From: Gammaproteobacteria bacterium
GTDB lineage: Bacteria > Pseudomonadota > Gammaproteobacteria > Pseudomonadales > Pseudohongiellaceae
Assembly (NCBI GenBank): GCA_008081045.1
Contig: VMDC01000010.1
Location: 1 to 64,000, forward strand
Direction: 5' to 3'
Length of the DNA: 64,000 nucleotides
A program made the position numbers and the translations under genes. Below are positions 38,929 to 46,830 of the stretch, piece by piece. Positions within the stretch are counted from its first letter, which is position 1. Each line of letters opens with the position of its first letter. The notes beneath the pieces are model-generated. The model was not told the DNA's origin and did not search any database. It worked only from the letters and a program-made list of their open reading frames with translations.

Positions 38929-40026
38929 CTATAAGCTCTCAAGAAACTCCAGCATGACCCGGTTGGTTTCTGATGGAGCCTCCTGCTGAACCCAGTGTCC
39001 GATACCGGGCAACAGAATAACCTCCCTCAGATCATCAACCACCCGCGCCATAGCACCCTGCAGACGACCGCGATTGGCGCCGGCAATGACCACATCCTGT
39101 TCGCCGGCGATAAAAAGCGTCGGAACCGTAATGCGTGCATCCTGTAAATCGGCGGTAATTTCCCAGTTCCGATGAAAGTTTCGGTAGTAATTCACTCCTC
39201 CCCGAAAACCGGACCGTTCGAATTCACTGACTACATAATCGAGATCAGACTGATCCAACCAGTCCGGCAAACCCAGCGGCTCCCCGAGTCGCGGTATCCA
39301 GCCTCCGGCAGCTCGCCGTGGGTCAGTCACTTCAGGTGCATGCCGCGGCGAATCAGGAGACAGGTATAATCTGCTGATGAGACCATAGGGATTGCTGTCA
39401 TACTCCGCCTCAGCGACGCCTTCAGGCTCATTGTGGTAAAGAATGTAGTAAAAGTTATCAGCAAAGGCTTCTCTCCATGAAACCAGCGGCGACTGCTCCG
39501 GTCTGCCACTGTAAGGTACGCTCATGGCAATCAGCCCGGAGAATCGATCGGGATACATGAGCACGGTATTCCAGGCAACTATCGATCCCCAGTCGTGCCC
39601 GACCATAATCGCGCGCTCTTCACCAAGGGCATCGAGAATCCCCACCATGTCGGCAGCCAGAGTTTTGATGTCGTAGGCTTCAACCGCATCAGGGGCATCA
39701 GTTGAACCGTAGCCACGCATATCCGGAGCTACCACACGATAACCTCTCTGAGAAAAATACTGCATTTGATGGCGCCAGTTGTACCATGACTCAGGCCAGC
39801 CATGCGCAAACAGCAGCAACGGCCCCGAATCGCCTGCCACAGCAATCCTGAAATTCAAACCGTTGGCCGTAATCTGTCTGAAATTTACACCGGAAACAGG
39901 CGATGGCTCGGTCATAGCAGAACTCCCTTGTGCAGCGAGCGGAGAAGACAAAAACACAGAAAAAGCAATCAGGCAGCCAAGCAAAATCCCCGGAAGGCTA
40001 AACTTGGGTGGAGTCAGTAGGGTCAT
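38929..40026 (-). CDS. Epoxide hydrolase-like alpha/beta hydrolase, exported
   Basis: 365 residues with a signal peptide (LPGILLGCLIAFSVFLSSPLAAQ). The core has the oxyanion HGWPESWYNWR, the nucleophile Asp in VGHDWGSIVAWN, an acid in GEQDVVIAG, and the His in GIGHWVQQEAP. This set is typical of soluble epoxide hydrolases, and Asp in place of Ser favours that over an esterase. Location should be periplasmic. It lies divergent from the selenoprotein gene with a ~220-base gap. Confidence 0.85.
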   Translation of the reverse strand: MTLLTPPKFSLPGILLGCLIAFSVFLSSPLAAQGSSAMTEPSPVSGVNFRQITANGLNFRIAVAGDSGPLLLFAHGWPESWYNWRHQMQYFSQRGYRVVAPDMRGYGSTDAPDAVEAYDIKTLAADMVGILDALGEERAIMVGHDWGSIVAWNTVLMYPDRFSGLIAMSVPYSGRPEQSPLVSWREAFADNFYYILYHNEPEGVAEAEYDSNPYGLISRLYLSPDSPRHAPEVTDPRRAAGGWIPRLGEPLGLPDWLDQSDLDYVVSEFERSGFRGGVNYYRNFHRNWEITADLQDARITVPTLFIAGEQDVVIAGANRGRLQGAMARVVDDLREVILLPGIGHWVQQEAPSETNRVMLEFLESL

Positions 40027-40249
40027 GGCTCGTTAATCCAAAATGGGGGCGGTAAGCAAAGCTATCACGCCCACGAATCTAGATTCAAACAGGCGCTCCG
40101 GGCACGACCGGGGGCGAAAATGCACAGCGCATTCCCGTCGCCCCGGCGGAGGACTGCTTGAACTGCCGGGGTACCGACCCTGCCCTGCCTCTTTTTATTC
40201 GCCGGATTTGCCGCTATTCTTGCAACAAAAAAACAGGAGCGCCAGCGAC

Positions 40250-41128
40250 GTGACGACCCCCTACGACGTGCCCTACATGGAGCGCACCCGCCTCTACTAC
40301 GAGGCTCAGGGATACACCACCCCATATCAGTGGGCGCACCACGACGACACCCCCTTCACCCAGCTGAGCAAGTCGCTGCCTCAATCACGGGTGGGCCTGG
40401 TTACGACGGCCATGCCAGACACTGAACAGGGACGTGCCGAACGCAAACTTTATTCAACCCCCTCAAGGCCGGTCCCGGATTCCATGTTCACACTGGGCCT
40501 GTCCTGGCACGATACGGTGACTCACACGCGTGATGTAGGCAGCTTTCTGCCGATCGAAGCTCTGCTCACAATTGAGTCCGAGGGAGGTATCGGCAGTCTG
40601 GCTTCGCAGTATCAATCAGTCCCCACCGCCTACAGTCAGCGTCAAACCATTGAAGAAGACGCGCCCGCCATTGTTGACCTCATGAATAAAGATGAGGTGG
40701 ATGTCGCAATCCTCGTTCCCTTGTGACCTGTCTGCCACCAGACCGTGAGTCTGGTTGCCCGTTATCTGGAAAACAGCGGCATTCCGACAGTCGTCGTCGG
40801 CAGCGCGCTGGACATTATTGAGCACGTCGGAGTCCCACGCTATCTGCATACAGATTTCCCTCTGGGAAATCCGTTGGGCACTCCCTATGACCGCGAAATG
40901 CAACGACAACACGTCGACATGGCACTGGATCTGCTGGACAAAGCCTCTCAGGCCAATGCGGTGAGTCGCTCGCCGTTTTCCTGGCAAGGGGACGCTGGCT
41001 GGCGGGACGACTACTCAAGAGTAACCGATGCCAATCGTGCGGCCCTGGCTGCGGCCGGAGAAGCGCGCCGCGCTAAACAGCGTGCCATGAAAAAAACCAA
41101 TCCAAAACAGCAAATCCCGATGCCCTGA
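40250..41128 (+). CDS. GrdB-like selenoprotein (UxxC), in-frame TGA at 40724-40726
   Basis: Read through one TGA, the frame gives 292 residues. It starts at a GTG (40250) ten bases after AGGAG; an ATG at 40277 is an alternative. Residue 159 is the TGA, in a VPL-U-PVCHQTV context with C162, a UxxC redox motif. The part before resembles the glycine/sarcosine/betaine/D-proline reductase B family (TLGLSWHDTVTHTRDVGSFLPIEAL), and the part after continues it without a shift (LVARYLENSGIPTVVVGSALDIIEHVGVPR, YLHTDFPLGNPLGTP). A hairpin follows the TGA at SECIS distance. As I recall, homologues have Cys at the TGA position. A point mutation to a stop is the alternative. The selA, selB, selC and selD genes are not in this window. 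It is 40 bases upstream of the aldolase. Confidence 0.75.
40734..40758 (+). promoter_or_regulatory. SECIS-like hairpin downstream of the TGA
   Basis: ACCAGAC (40737-40743) pairs perfectly with GTCTGGT (40749-40755) around the loop CGTGA, extended by two pairs past one mismatch. The loop starts 18 bases after the TGA and contains GU. Bacterial SECIS elements are hairpins directly 3' of the UGA with a GU near the apex, so position and form fit. Coding constraints also act here, so chance is not excluded. Confidence 0.65.
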
Positions 41129-41168
41129 ACTTACCCTTAAACCCTTAACGCCCTGAAGCGAGCGCATC

Positions 41169-42038
41169 ATGAAAACAACAGGACTCTTCTCCGCCCTCGT
41201 CCTCACCACAGCATGGCTCCACGCCTGGTCTTCCGCGACTGCTCAGGAGGTTCGAATTTACAACACCGTTAAAAGCAAACTCATCGCGGGGCAGCAGGTC
41301 GTGGGCGGAACCGTGGATACCGCGGATCCGGAGATCTACTGCGCCATGGCCAATGCAGGCTTTGATTTTATCTGGATTGAAATGCAGCACAGCCCCCTCT
41401 CCTTCAGCGAGGCAGCACGAATGATCTGGGCCTGCCGGGATGCACCTGCCATACCGTTTATCAGAGTCCCCGATGCCAGCGAAGGAACGATCCAGAAGGC
41501 CACAGATATCGGCGCGTTAGGCATTATTGTGCCGATGGTCGACAGTGCGGAGAAAATGGCTGATGCCGTGCGGTATGCCAAATATCCGCCACAGGGGCGC
41601 CGCAGTCAGGGAGGAGGACAATACGGGCGATTATGGGGGCGTGATTATCGACAAACCTGGAATGACAATGTGCTGATCATTGCCATGATCGAAACCCTGG
41701 AAGGCACTGCCGAGGCTGACAAGATTGCTTCCGTAGCAGGCGTGGACGGGGTATTCGTCGCCAGCGGAGATCTAGGCAGCTTCAGTGGCAAGCGCCAGGG
41801 AGAGCCGGAATACGAAAGTCTGGTAGCGCGTATCAAGGAAGAGACCGAAGGCGCGGGTAAATTCCTCGGAGGCCCCTCCGCGTGGATGTCCGAACGCGAA
41901 GGCTATCAATTTTTCCAGGCACCCAGCACCAGCAGTCTGATCCGAATCGGAGCCAGAATCACGCTTGAAGCGGCGGACCCATGCCGTTTCCTGCCTTCGG
42001 GAGCCACTCCGGTAGACGGAGAGAACCCCTGCCCCTGA
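41169..42038 (+). CDS. HpcH/HpaI family aldolase with signal peptide
   Basis: 289 residues. A signal peptide (LFSALVLTTAWLHAWSSATAQ) precedes the aldolase barrel: FDFIWIEMQHSPLSF, PFIRVPD with the catalytic Arg, MIETLEG with a metal Glu, and VDGVFVASGDL with a metal Asp. Catalytic residues look intact, though the usual DMEHGP segment reads EMQHSP. The family splits 4-hydroxy-2-oxoacids in the cytosol, so export is unusual. It follows the selenoprotein gene after 40 bases, probably in one transcript. Confidence 0.85.
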   Translation: MKTTGLFSALVLTTAWLHAWSSATAQEVRIYNTVKSKLIAGQQVVGGTVDTADPEIYCAMANAGFDFIWIEMQHSPLSFSEAARMIWACRDAPAIPFIRVPDASEGTIQKATDIGALGIIVPMVDSAEKMADAVRYAKYPPQGRRSQGGGQYGRLWGRDYRQTWNDNVLIIAMIETLEGTAEADKIASVAGVDGVFVASGDLGSFSGKRQGEPEYESLVARIKEETEGAGKFLGGPSAWMSEREGYQFFQAPSTSSLIRIGARITLEAADPCRFLPSGATPVDGENPCP

Positions 42039-42057
42039 CGCATTCAGGCTGAATAGA

Positions 42058-43338
42058 TCAGTCAGCTACCCGATTGCCTGCGATATACACCGACTCGATC
42101 GTCTTGGTGTTGGCAATATTTTCGGTCGGATCAGCTGACAGCACGCTGAAATCTGCCCACCGGCCCGGCTCCAGGGTACCGAGGTCAGACATGCCGATAC
42201 AGTCCGCGGCAATGCCTGTCGCTGATCTGATGGCATCCAGGGGGCTCATGCCGGCATCAACCATAAGCTGAAGCTCGAGATGCTCAAAGTACCCCTGAAA
42301 TCGCGCAGGCGGCCCGGTATCGGTTCCCATCGCAATGGGAACTGCCGCCGAGTGAAGTGCCCCGACATTGCCCATCGCCACCTCAAGGCCAGCCTTATAG
42401 GCTTGTGCTGACCGGCTTGCGGCCATACGAGACATTCTCTCGGGCGTCTGGAGCGCTTCCAGCACAGCCGGATCGGCTTCTTTGAGAAAATACGGGTCTG
42501 AAAAGAATTCCGGGACGCTCTCGTAGACAAAGGTGCTGATTTCCCGGGTCAGCGTAGGGATGTAACACACCCCTTTGGCTGACACAGCGTCGATGAACTC
42601 ATCATCAACCGGCAGATCCCTGATACTGTGTGCAATGAGATCCGCATCAGCCTCCAGCATGTACTTGGCATCGTCCAGGTAGAACAGATGAACCGCCACC
42701 GGGAGTCGCCGACTGTGGGCCTGATCAACCAGCGCATCGAACACCGCGCGCGGCATCTTCGCAGTCGCCCCGAGATTGTCATCGATGCGCGTTTTAATGA
42801 AATTGGCGCCTCGGTCGGCATTCTGGTTCACCTGATCGCGTACAGACTGCGCATCGTTTCCGGCGATGACACTGCCTGCCACAAACAGCCTCGCCCGGTC
42901 TAGATCGGCCCGGTACTGCTCGTCGCGCAGCGCAAACCCGGCTGCCTCATCTCCCCCGAGACTGTTGACTGTGGTGATGCCGTAGCGGGCATACAAACGC
43001 AGCTGCCGGAGTAAATTCTCAGTGCTCGAATCCGCATTTGCGTCCAGACCCACAGTCGCCCCGACGTGACCGTGTGCATTTATCAGGCCCGGCATAATCG
43101 TCTTACCCTCAACGCTGATGATTTCTGCATCATCAGGCAGGGTGACTGCTGAACGAGGACCTACGCTGCGAACCCGCCCATCGCTGATGACCAGCACGCC
43201 GTCTGACAGCGGTGCGGCGGCAGTCCCATCGATGATGGTGGCGCCAACAAAGGCAAGCGTGCCCTCGTTGGCGGAACCGGCCCAGGCAAAAACCAGGACA
43301 AATAGTAGGCTAGAAAGACGGACTGTGGTTGACATCAT
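42058..43338 (-). CDS. Exported metal-dependent amidohydrolase
   Basis: 426 residues with a signal peptide (LSSLLFVLVFAWAGSA). The metal motif HxH is in GLINAHGHVG, a possible lysine in NFIKTRIDD, His residues in VAVHLFYL and LIAHSIRD, and Asp in MGTDTGPP. It belongs to the amidohydrolase superfamily close to imidazolonepropionase/prolidase-like secreted enzymes; substrate unknown. It converges with the aldolase gene 20 bases away. Two in-frame ATG codons are adjacent at the start. Confidence 0.88.
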   Translation of the reverse strand: MMSTTVRLSSLLFVLVFAWAGSANEGTLAFVGATIIDGTAAAPLSDGVLVISDGRVRSVGPRSAVTLPDDAEIISVEGKTIMPGLINAHGHVGATVGLDANADSSTENLLRQLRLYARYGITTVNSLGGDEAAGFALRDEQYRADLDRARLFVAGSVIAGNDAQSVRDQVNQNADRGANFIKTRIDDNLGATAKMPRAVFDALVDQAHSRRLPVAVHLFYLDDAKYMLEADADLIAHSIRDLPVDDEFIDAVSAKGVCYIPTLTREISTFVYESVPEFFSDPYFLKEADPAVLEALQTPERMSRMAASRSAQAYKAGLEVAMGNVGALHSAAVPIAMGTDTGPPARFQGYFEHLELQLMVDAGMSPLDAIRSATGIAADCIGMSDLGTLEPGRWADFSVLSADPTENIANTKTIESVYIAGNRVAD

Positions 43339-43531
43339 CGGTTGCTCCTCCCCGATCTCATTGGAGTGGAATAGCCTCGTTGAGTCAAGTTACAAAAGAA
43401 CAAGCTGCCCCGCCTGCATGATCGTTTACTGACCGCCTTGTGACCGTCTTTTGGCCGCCAAACGGAGAGCGCCTGCGCGATGGAGATGAGAACCGAACCA
43501 AGAATGACTGAAGAAGCCCTGAGCACGGACC

Positions 43532-43558
43532 AAAAAAAAGCCCGCAATCGCGGACTTT
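43532..43558 (-). terminator. Terminator of tRNA-Arg(ACG)
   Basis: On the minus strand AGTCCGC and GCGGGCT pair with one G-U wobble around a 4-base loop, followed by eight T residues. It lies just past the tRNA 3' end. Confidence 0.85.
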
Positions 43559-43566
43559 TGGCAGAA

Positions 43567-43643
43567 TGGCGCACCCGGCACGATTCGAACGTGCGACCCC
43601 CTAGTTCGTAGCCAGGTACTCTATCCAGCTGAGCTACGGGTGC
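43567..43643 (-). tRNA. tRNA-Arg (ACG)
   Basis: A 77-nt cloverleaf on the minus strand with CCA encoded. The acceptor stem is GCACCCG/CGGGTGC, the anticodon arm CCTGG-CTACGAA-CTAGG with anticodon ACG, and the T-loop GTTCGAATC. A34 would be converted to inosine by TadA to read CGN codons. Confidence 0.96.
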
Positions 43644-43680
43644 GTAAAACCTGTCCGGCACGTCCGGACAAAGGACGCGT

Positions 43681-43686
43681 ATTATA
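43681..43686 (-). promoter_or_regulatory. -10 element of tRNA-Arg(ACG) promoter
   Basis: A perfect TATAAT on the minus strand is followed by ACGCG, a GC-rich discriminator typical of stringently controlled stable RNA promoters. No clear -35 is visible. The leader contains a 7-bp inverted repeat (TGTCCGG-ACGTG-CCGGACA). Confidence 0.6.
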
Positions 43687-43741
43687 GCGAAATTCCTGAC
43701 TATTCCTAGTCATCACCGAAAAAGGACCGGAGGGAGATTTG

Positions 43742-43894
43742 ATGAACAATCGCGATACGCTACACTTCCGCCAGACGGCCAGAATTATCGGAGTGTGCGC
43801 AGTGAGGCAGCCTGCCATTGCCTGTCGAACCCCCTTGCCATCTGGAAAACTGGATGAACCGAAGGGTATTTCAGAAAGTCTTGAGAAGTTCTGA
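43742..43894 (+). CDS. Possible 50-residue small protein
   Basis: An ATG at 43742 stands behind GGAGGGAG and opens a 50-codon frame ending in TGA at 43892-43894. The product has no recognisable domain, membrane segment or conserved motif. Its only support is the ribosome site; the rest of the 43644-43961 gap shows no other gene. It could be chance. Confidence 0.2.
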   Translation: MNNRDTLHFRQTARIIGVCAVRQPAIACRTPLPSGKLDEPKGISESLEKF

Positions 43895-43961
43895 TAAGCC
43901 CTGAGAGCCTGCGAGAGCCACTCAGCAAGTCTGAAAATTTTTGGAAAGCCCGGAAGAGAAG

Positions 43962-44594
43962 ATGCGCCATTCAAGCTGCCGCGCCAGAGCGGCCCACTGG
44001 GTCACCCTGTTGACGGCGATCAGTCTGCCATTCACCACAGTGCCAGCCGCTGCGGACTATGAGGATGGCGTAAACGCGGCTTTTGCCGGCGACTTTGACA
44101 CTGCCTTTCGCGAGTTCAGTCTGGCCGCCCAGCAGGGCCTGGACCTGGCGCAGTATAATCTGGCCATCCTGTACTTTACCGGACAAGGCGTTGATCAGGA
44201 TTATGAGCAGGCTTTCCGATGGACAGAAGCGGCCGCGGTGCAGGGGCATATCAACGCCCAAGCCAATCTGGCCAGTCTGTACCTGGAAGGCACCGGGGTG
44301 ACGCGGGATGTCGCTCAGGCAATCAACTGGTTCTCGGCCGCGGCCCGCTCCGGCCACGCCAGTGCAGCCATGACCCTGGCCGCCATGTACCGGGACGGCG
44401 AGCCGATTGACCAAGACATCGTGCAGGCACATGCCTGGGCACAGGTCGCCCAACGGGAAGCGCATCCCGAAGCAGAAGGAGTTTTAACCGGTCTTGAAGC
44501 GCGCATGAGCAGGGAGGAACTCAGGGCGGCGCGGCGCCTGTTCGCCCGCTGGCAAATTGAGCCAGTAAAGCTCCCCTGGCCGCCTGAACAGTGA
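43962..44594 (+). CDS. Sel1-repeat protein, exported
   Basis: 210 residues from the ATG at 43962. A signal peptide (WVTLLTAISLPFTTVPAAA) is followed by three Sel1 units (AQYNLAILYFTGQGVDQDYEQAFRW, AQANLASLYLEGTGVTRDVAQAINW, AAMTLAAMYRDGEPIDQDIVQAHAW). These form a helical solenoid used for protein contacts in the periplasm. Partner unknown. It is convergent with the MBL-fold gene. Confidence 0.88.
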   Translation: MRHSSCRARAAHWVTLLTAISLPFTTVPAAADYEDGVNAAFAGDFDTAFREFSLAAQQGLDLAQYNLAILYFTGQGVDQDYEQAFRWTEAAAVQGHINAQANLASLYLEGTGVTRDVAQAINWFSAAARSGHASAAMTLAAMYRDGEPIDQDIVQAHAWAQVAQREAHPEAEGVLTGLEARMSREELRAARRLFARWQIEPVKLPWPPEQ

Positions 44595-44682
44595 GCCAGA
44601 ACCCGGGCGGACCAATGCGCACCGTCAGAGTTGCAAGACATCTGTCTCGCTGCGCACTCAAAGTCGTTGTCAGCACCGACAC

Positions 44683-45522
44683 TCAGTTAGCCAGTTCCCG
44701 CTGCTGCTGGAGATAGCGCTCACCGCGCTCCAACCAGAGCGCAAGGAAGTTGTCCCACCCCTCAGGGTCGACGAACGGGTGCGGATCACCCTCAGCACGC
44801 TCTGCAAGCCGGTCGCGACGTGCGAACACGTCAGCTGCCGGGGCATGGTTCGGAATATTGACTTCAATGCCCTGAAGCGCCTGCAGGCGTCTGACGCTTT
44901 CAACATAACTCTCAGCCTGCTCTACGCCGTTGAAATTCAGACCCACTCCCCCGAACATAAAGGCCGTATGAGGATAACCCTTGTCGTACACTGTGAATCG
45001 GGTCGACAGCACACCCGGCGTATGACCGGGCGTTTTCATAAACTGCAGGCGCGTTCGCCCCAGCGTGAGCGTGCTGCCATCACTCGCTGATAAATGTCGT
45101 ATCGGCCGCGGATATTCCCTGAATTGAGCCGCTCCCTCCGTCATCAACCAATCTTCCTCGGTCATCATCACCACCGCACTGAACTCCTGCTGGAATCGGG
45201 CCGCACCACCGATGTGATCATAATGTGCGTGTGAACCGATCAGGTAGCGGATGTCATTAGGATCAAAACCCAGGCTTCTGATGTTGCTGATAGCCATGTC
45301 CGTGAGCTCATCGTAAAGCGCATCGAACACGATCAGTCCCTGATCAGTCACCAGCAGCCAGGAAGCCACCCACTCTGCGCCTATGTAGTAGAGATTGTCG
45401 AATACCTGAAACGGTTCGACATACTGCAGTTCGGGATCATCCCGTTCACTTTGCTGAGGAAAAACATTCAGCGCGAAGACACTGGCCGCGATGCCGATGC
45501 CTCGGATGATAAGGTATTTCAT
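44683..45522 (-). CDS. Metallo-beta-lactamase-fold hydrolase, exported
   Basis: 279 residues from the ATG at 45522. A signal sequence (IIRGIGIAASVFALNVFPQ) precedes the fold. Zinc ligands are in SHAHYDHIGG, TPGHTPGVLS and IPNHAPAAD. The HxHxDH motif and absence of the B1-type Cys resemble subclass B3 relatives, but overall similarity is to general MBL hydrolases, so I do not call it a resistance enzyme. The substrate is unknown. It follows the acyl-CoA dehydrogenase gene on the same strand. Confidence 0.82.
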   Translation of the reverse strand: MKYLIIRGIGIAASVFALNVFPQQSERDDPELQYVEPFQVFDNLYYIGAEWVASWLLVTDQGLIVFDALYDELTDMAISNIRSLGFDPNDIRYLIGSHAHYDHIGGAARFQQEFSAVVMMTEEDWLMTEGAAQFREYPRPIRHLSASDGSTLTLGRTRLQFMKTPGHTPGVLSTRFTVYDKGYPHTAFMFGGVGLNFNGVEQAESYVESVRRLQALQGIEVNIPNHAPAADVFARRDRLAERAEGDPHPFVDPEGWDNFLALWLERGERYLQQQRELAN

Positions 45523-45561
45523 GAGCTGTCTTCTTTGTTGTTTCAATTTCGTCGTTAACTC

Positions 45562-45595
45562 TTGGGATTTGTTATTTGGGATTTGGGATTTGTTA
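45562..45595. repeat. 13-bp direct repeats (TTGGGATTTGTTA)
   Basis: TTGGGATTTGTTA occurs at 45562-45574 and 45583-45595, 21 bp apart, with a third GGGATTT at 45578. The second copy covers the stop codon of the acyl-CoA dehydrogenase gene. It may be a slippage product or a regulatory site; no inverted symmetry is present. Confidence 0.5.
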
Positions 45596-46759
45596 ATAGG
45601 AACGCGGCAATCCCAGTTCGTGCTCCGAGATAAAATTCAAAATCATTTCCTGAGAAATAGGCGCGAGCTTCATCAGACGGGCCTCCCGCCAGTACCGTTC
45701 AACGTGATACTCCCGGGCATAGCCAAACCCCCCGTGGGTCTGCATGGCCGCATCCGCTGCGTAAAACCCGGCCTCGGCTGCCAGCCACTTAGCCATGTTT
45801 GCTTCGGTACCACATGGCATCCCCTGATCCAGCTTCCAAGCGGCCTTTTGCACCATCAAACCGGCAGCATCCAGCCGGGTTCTGGCCTCAGCCAGCGGAA
45901 AGGCAATCCCCTGATTTTTACCAATCGGTCTGCCAAACACCACCCGCTCATTGGCGTAAGACACCGCTCGCGCCAGCGCTGCACGGCCAATTCCTACTGC
46001 TTCTGCGGCAATCAGGATTCGTTCAGCATTCAATCCGTCCAGCAGATAGCGAAAGCCTTTGCCCTCTTCTCCCACCCGATCGGATTCAACAACCTTCAGC
46101 TCATCGTAAACCACCTCACAGGTTCTCACCGCATTGCGACCAAGCTTTTCAATCGGAGAAATGGCCACCTCCGGACGCTTGAGTTCAGCGAACAACAGCG
46201 TCATCCCGTCGGTTTTTCGCTCAACTTCCTGCTTGCTCTGTGTTCGAACGAGAAGTAGCACCCTATCCGATTCAAGCGCCTTGGTGGTCCACACTTTCCT
46301 GCCGCTCACGACATAATGACCATCCACCAGACTTGCTCTGGTCTCGATTGATGTCGTATCGCTACCGGCGTTAGGCTCAGTCACCCCGAAGGCGACCTGA
46401 AGCTTGCCACTGGCAACATCCGGCAAATAACGCTTTTTCATGCTCTCTGAGCCATGCTTGATGACCGGATGCATGCCAAACATGGACAAATGCAGGGGTG
46501 TTGCACCATTCATCGCAGCGCCTGATGCTGCCACCTGCTCCAGCACCACGGCGGCTTCCTGCACGCCCTTGCCGGCGCCGCCATAGGCTTCAGGGATCGC
46601 GATACCGATCCAGCCTGCCTCAGCCATGGCATCATAAAATTCCTGCGGATACTGGCCTTCGCGATCCAGCTTTTCCCAATACTCATCGGGAAAATCCCGG
46701 CACACATTGCTGACCGCCTCGCGAATCAGCTTCAGGTCAATCGGCTCAGAAAAATCCAC
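45593..46759 (-). CDS. Acyl-CoA dehydrogenase
   Basis: 388 residues. The FAD and substrate site motifs are VAFGVTEPNAGSDT and YVVSGRKVWTTKA, and the C-terminal MQTHGGFGYAREYHVERYWREARL is typical. The catalytic Glu is not certain from the sequence. It reduces ETF while making a double bond in an acyl-CoA. The following CitE-type and hydratase genes suggest a C5-dicarboxyl or short-branched substrate, by analogy with the itaconate operon of Pseudomonas. The ETF-QO at 33.3 kb would accept the electrons. Confidence 0.9.
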   Translation of the reverse strand: MDFSEPIDLKLIREAVSNVCRDFPDEYWEKLDREGQYPQEFYDAMAEAGWIGIAIPEAYGGAGKGVQEAAVVLEQVAASGAAMNGATPLHLSMFGMHPVIKHGSESMKKRYLPDVASGKLQVAFGVTEPNAGSDTTSIETRASLVDGHYVVSGRKVWTTKALESDRVLLLVRTQSKQEVERKTDGMTLLFAELKRPEVAISPIEKLGRNAVRTCEVVYDELKVVESDRVGEEGKGFRYLLDGLNAERILIAAEAVGIGRAALARAVSYANERVVFGRPIGKNQGIAFPLAEARTRLDAAGLMVQKAAWKLDQGMPCGTEANMAKWLAAEAGFYAADAAMQTHGGFGYAREYHVERYWREARLMKLAPISQEMILNFISEHELGLPRSY

Positions 46760-46830
46760 AGCTCATTTATTCCCGTTTAATCAGTGCAACAGACAGCACG
46801 CAGTCGCGGGCCAGGTGGTCTATTGTTGCT

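Noticed and set aside
40043..41128. Two separate genes, or a pseudogene split by TGA at 40724
   Set aside because: Both parts share one frame, belong to one family and are interrupted only at the U of a UxxC motif with a SECIS-like hairpin. The part after the TGA has no ribosome site of its own.
44683..45522. Beta-lactamase resistance gene
   Set aside because: The zinc motifs are shared by many MBL-fold hydrolases, and nothing specific to a true subclass B3 enzyme could be shown.
45562..45595. CRISPR-like repeat
   Set aside because: Only two full copies with an 8-bp spacer and overlap with a coding end.
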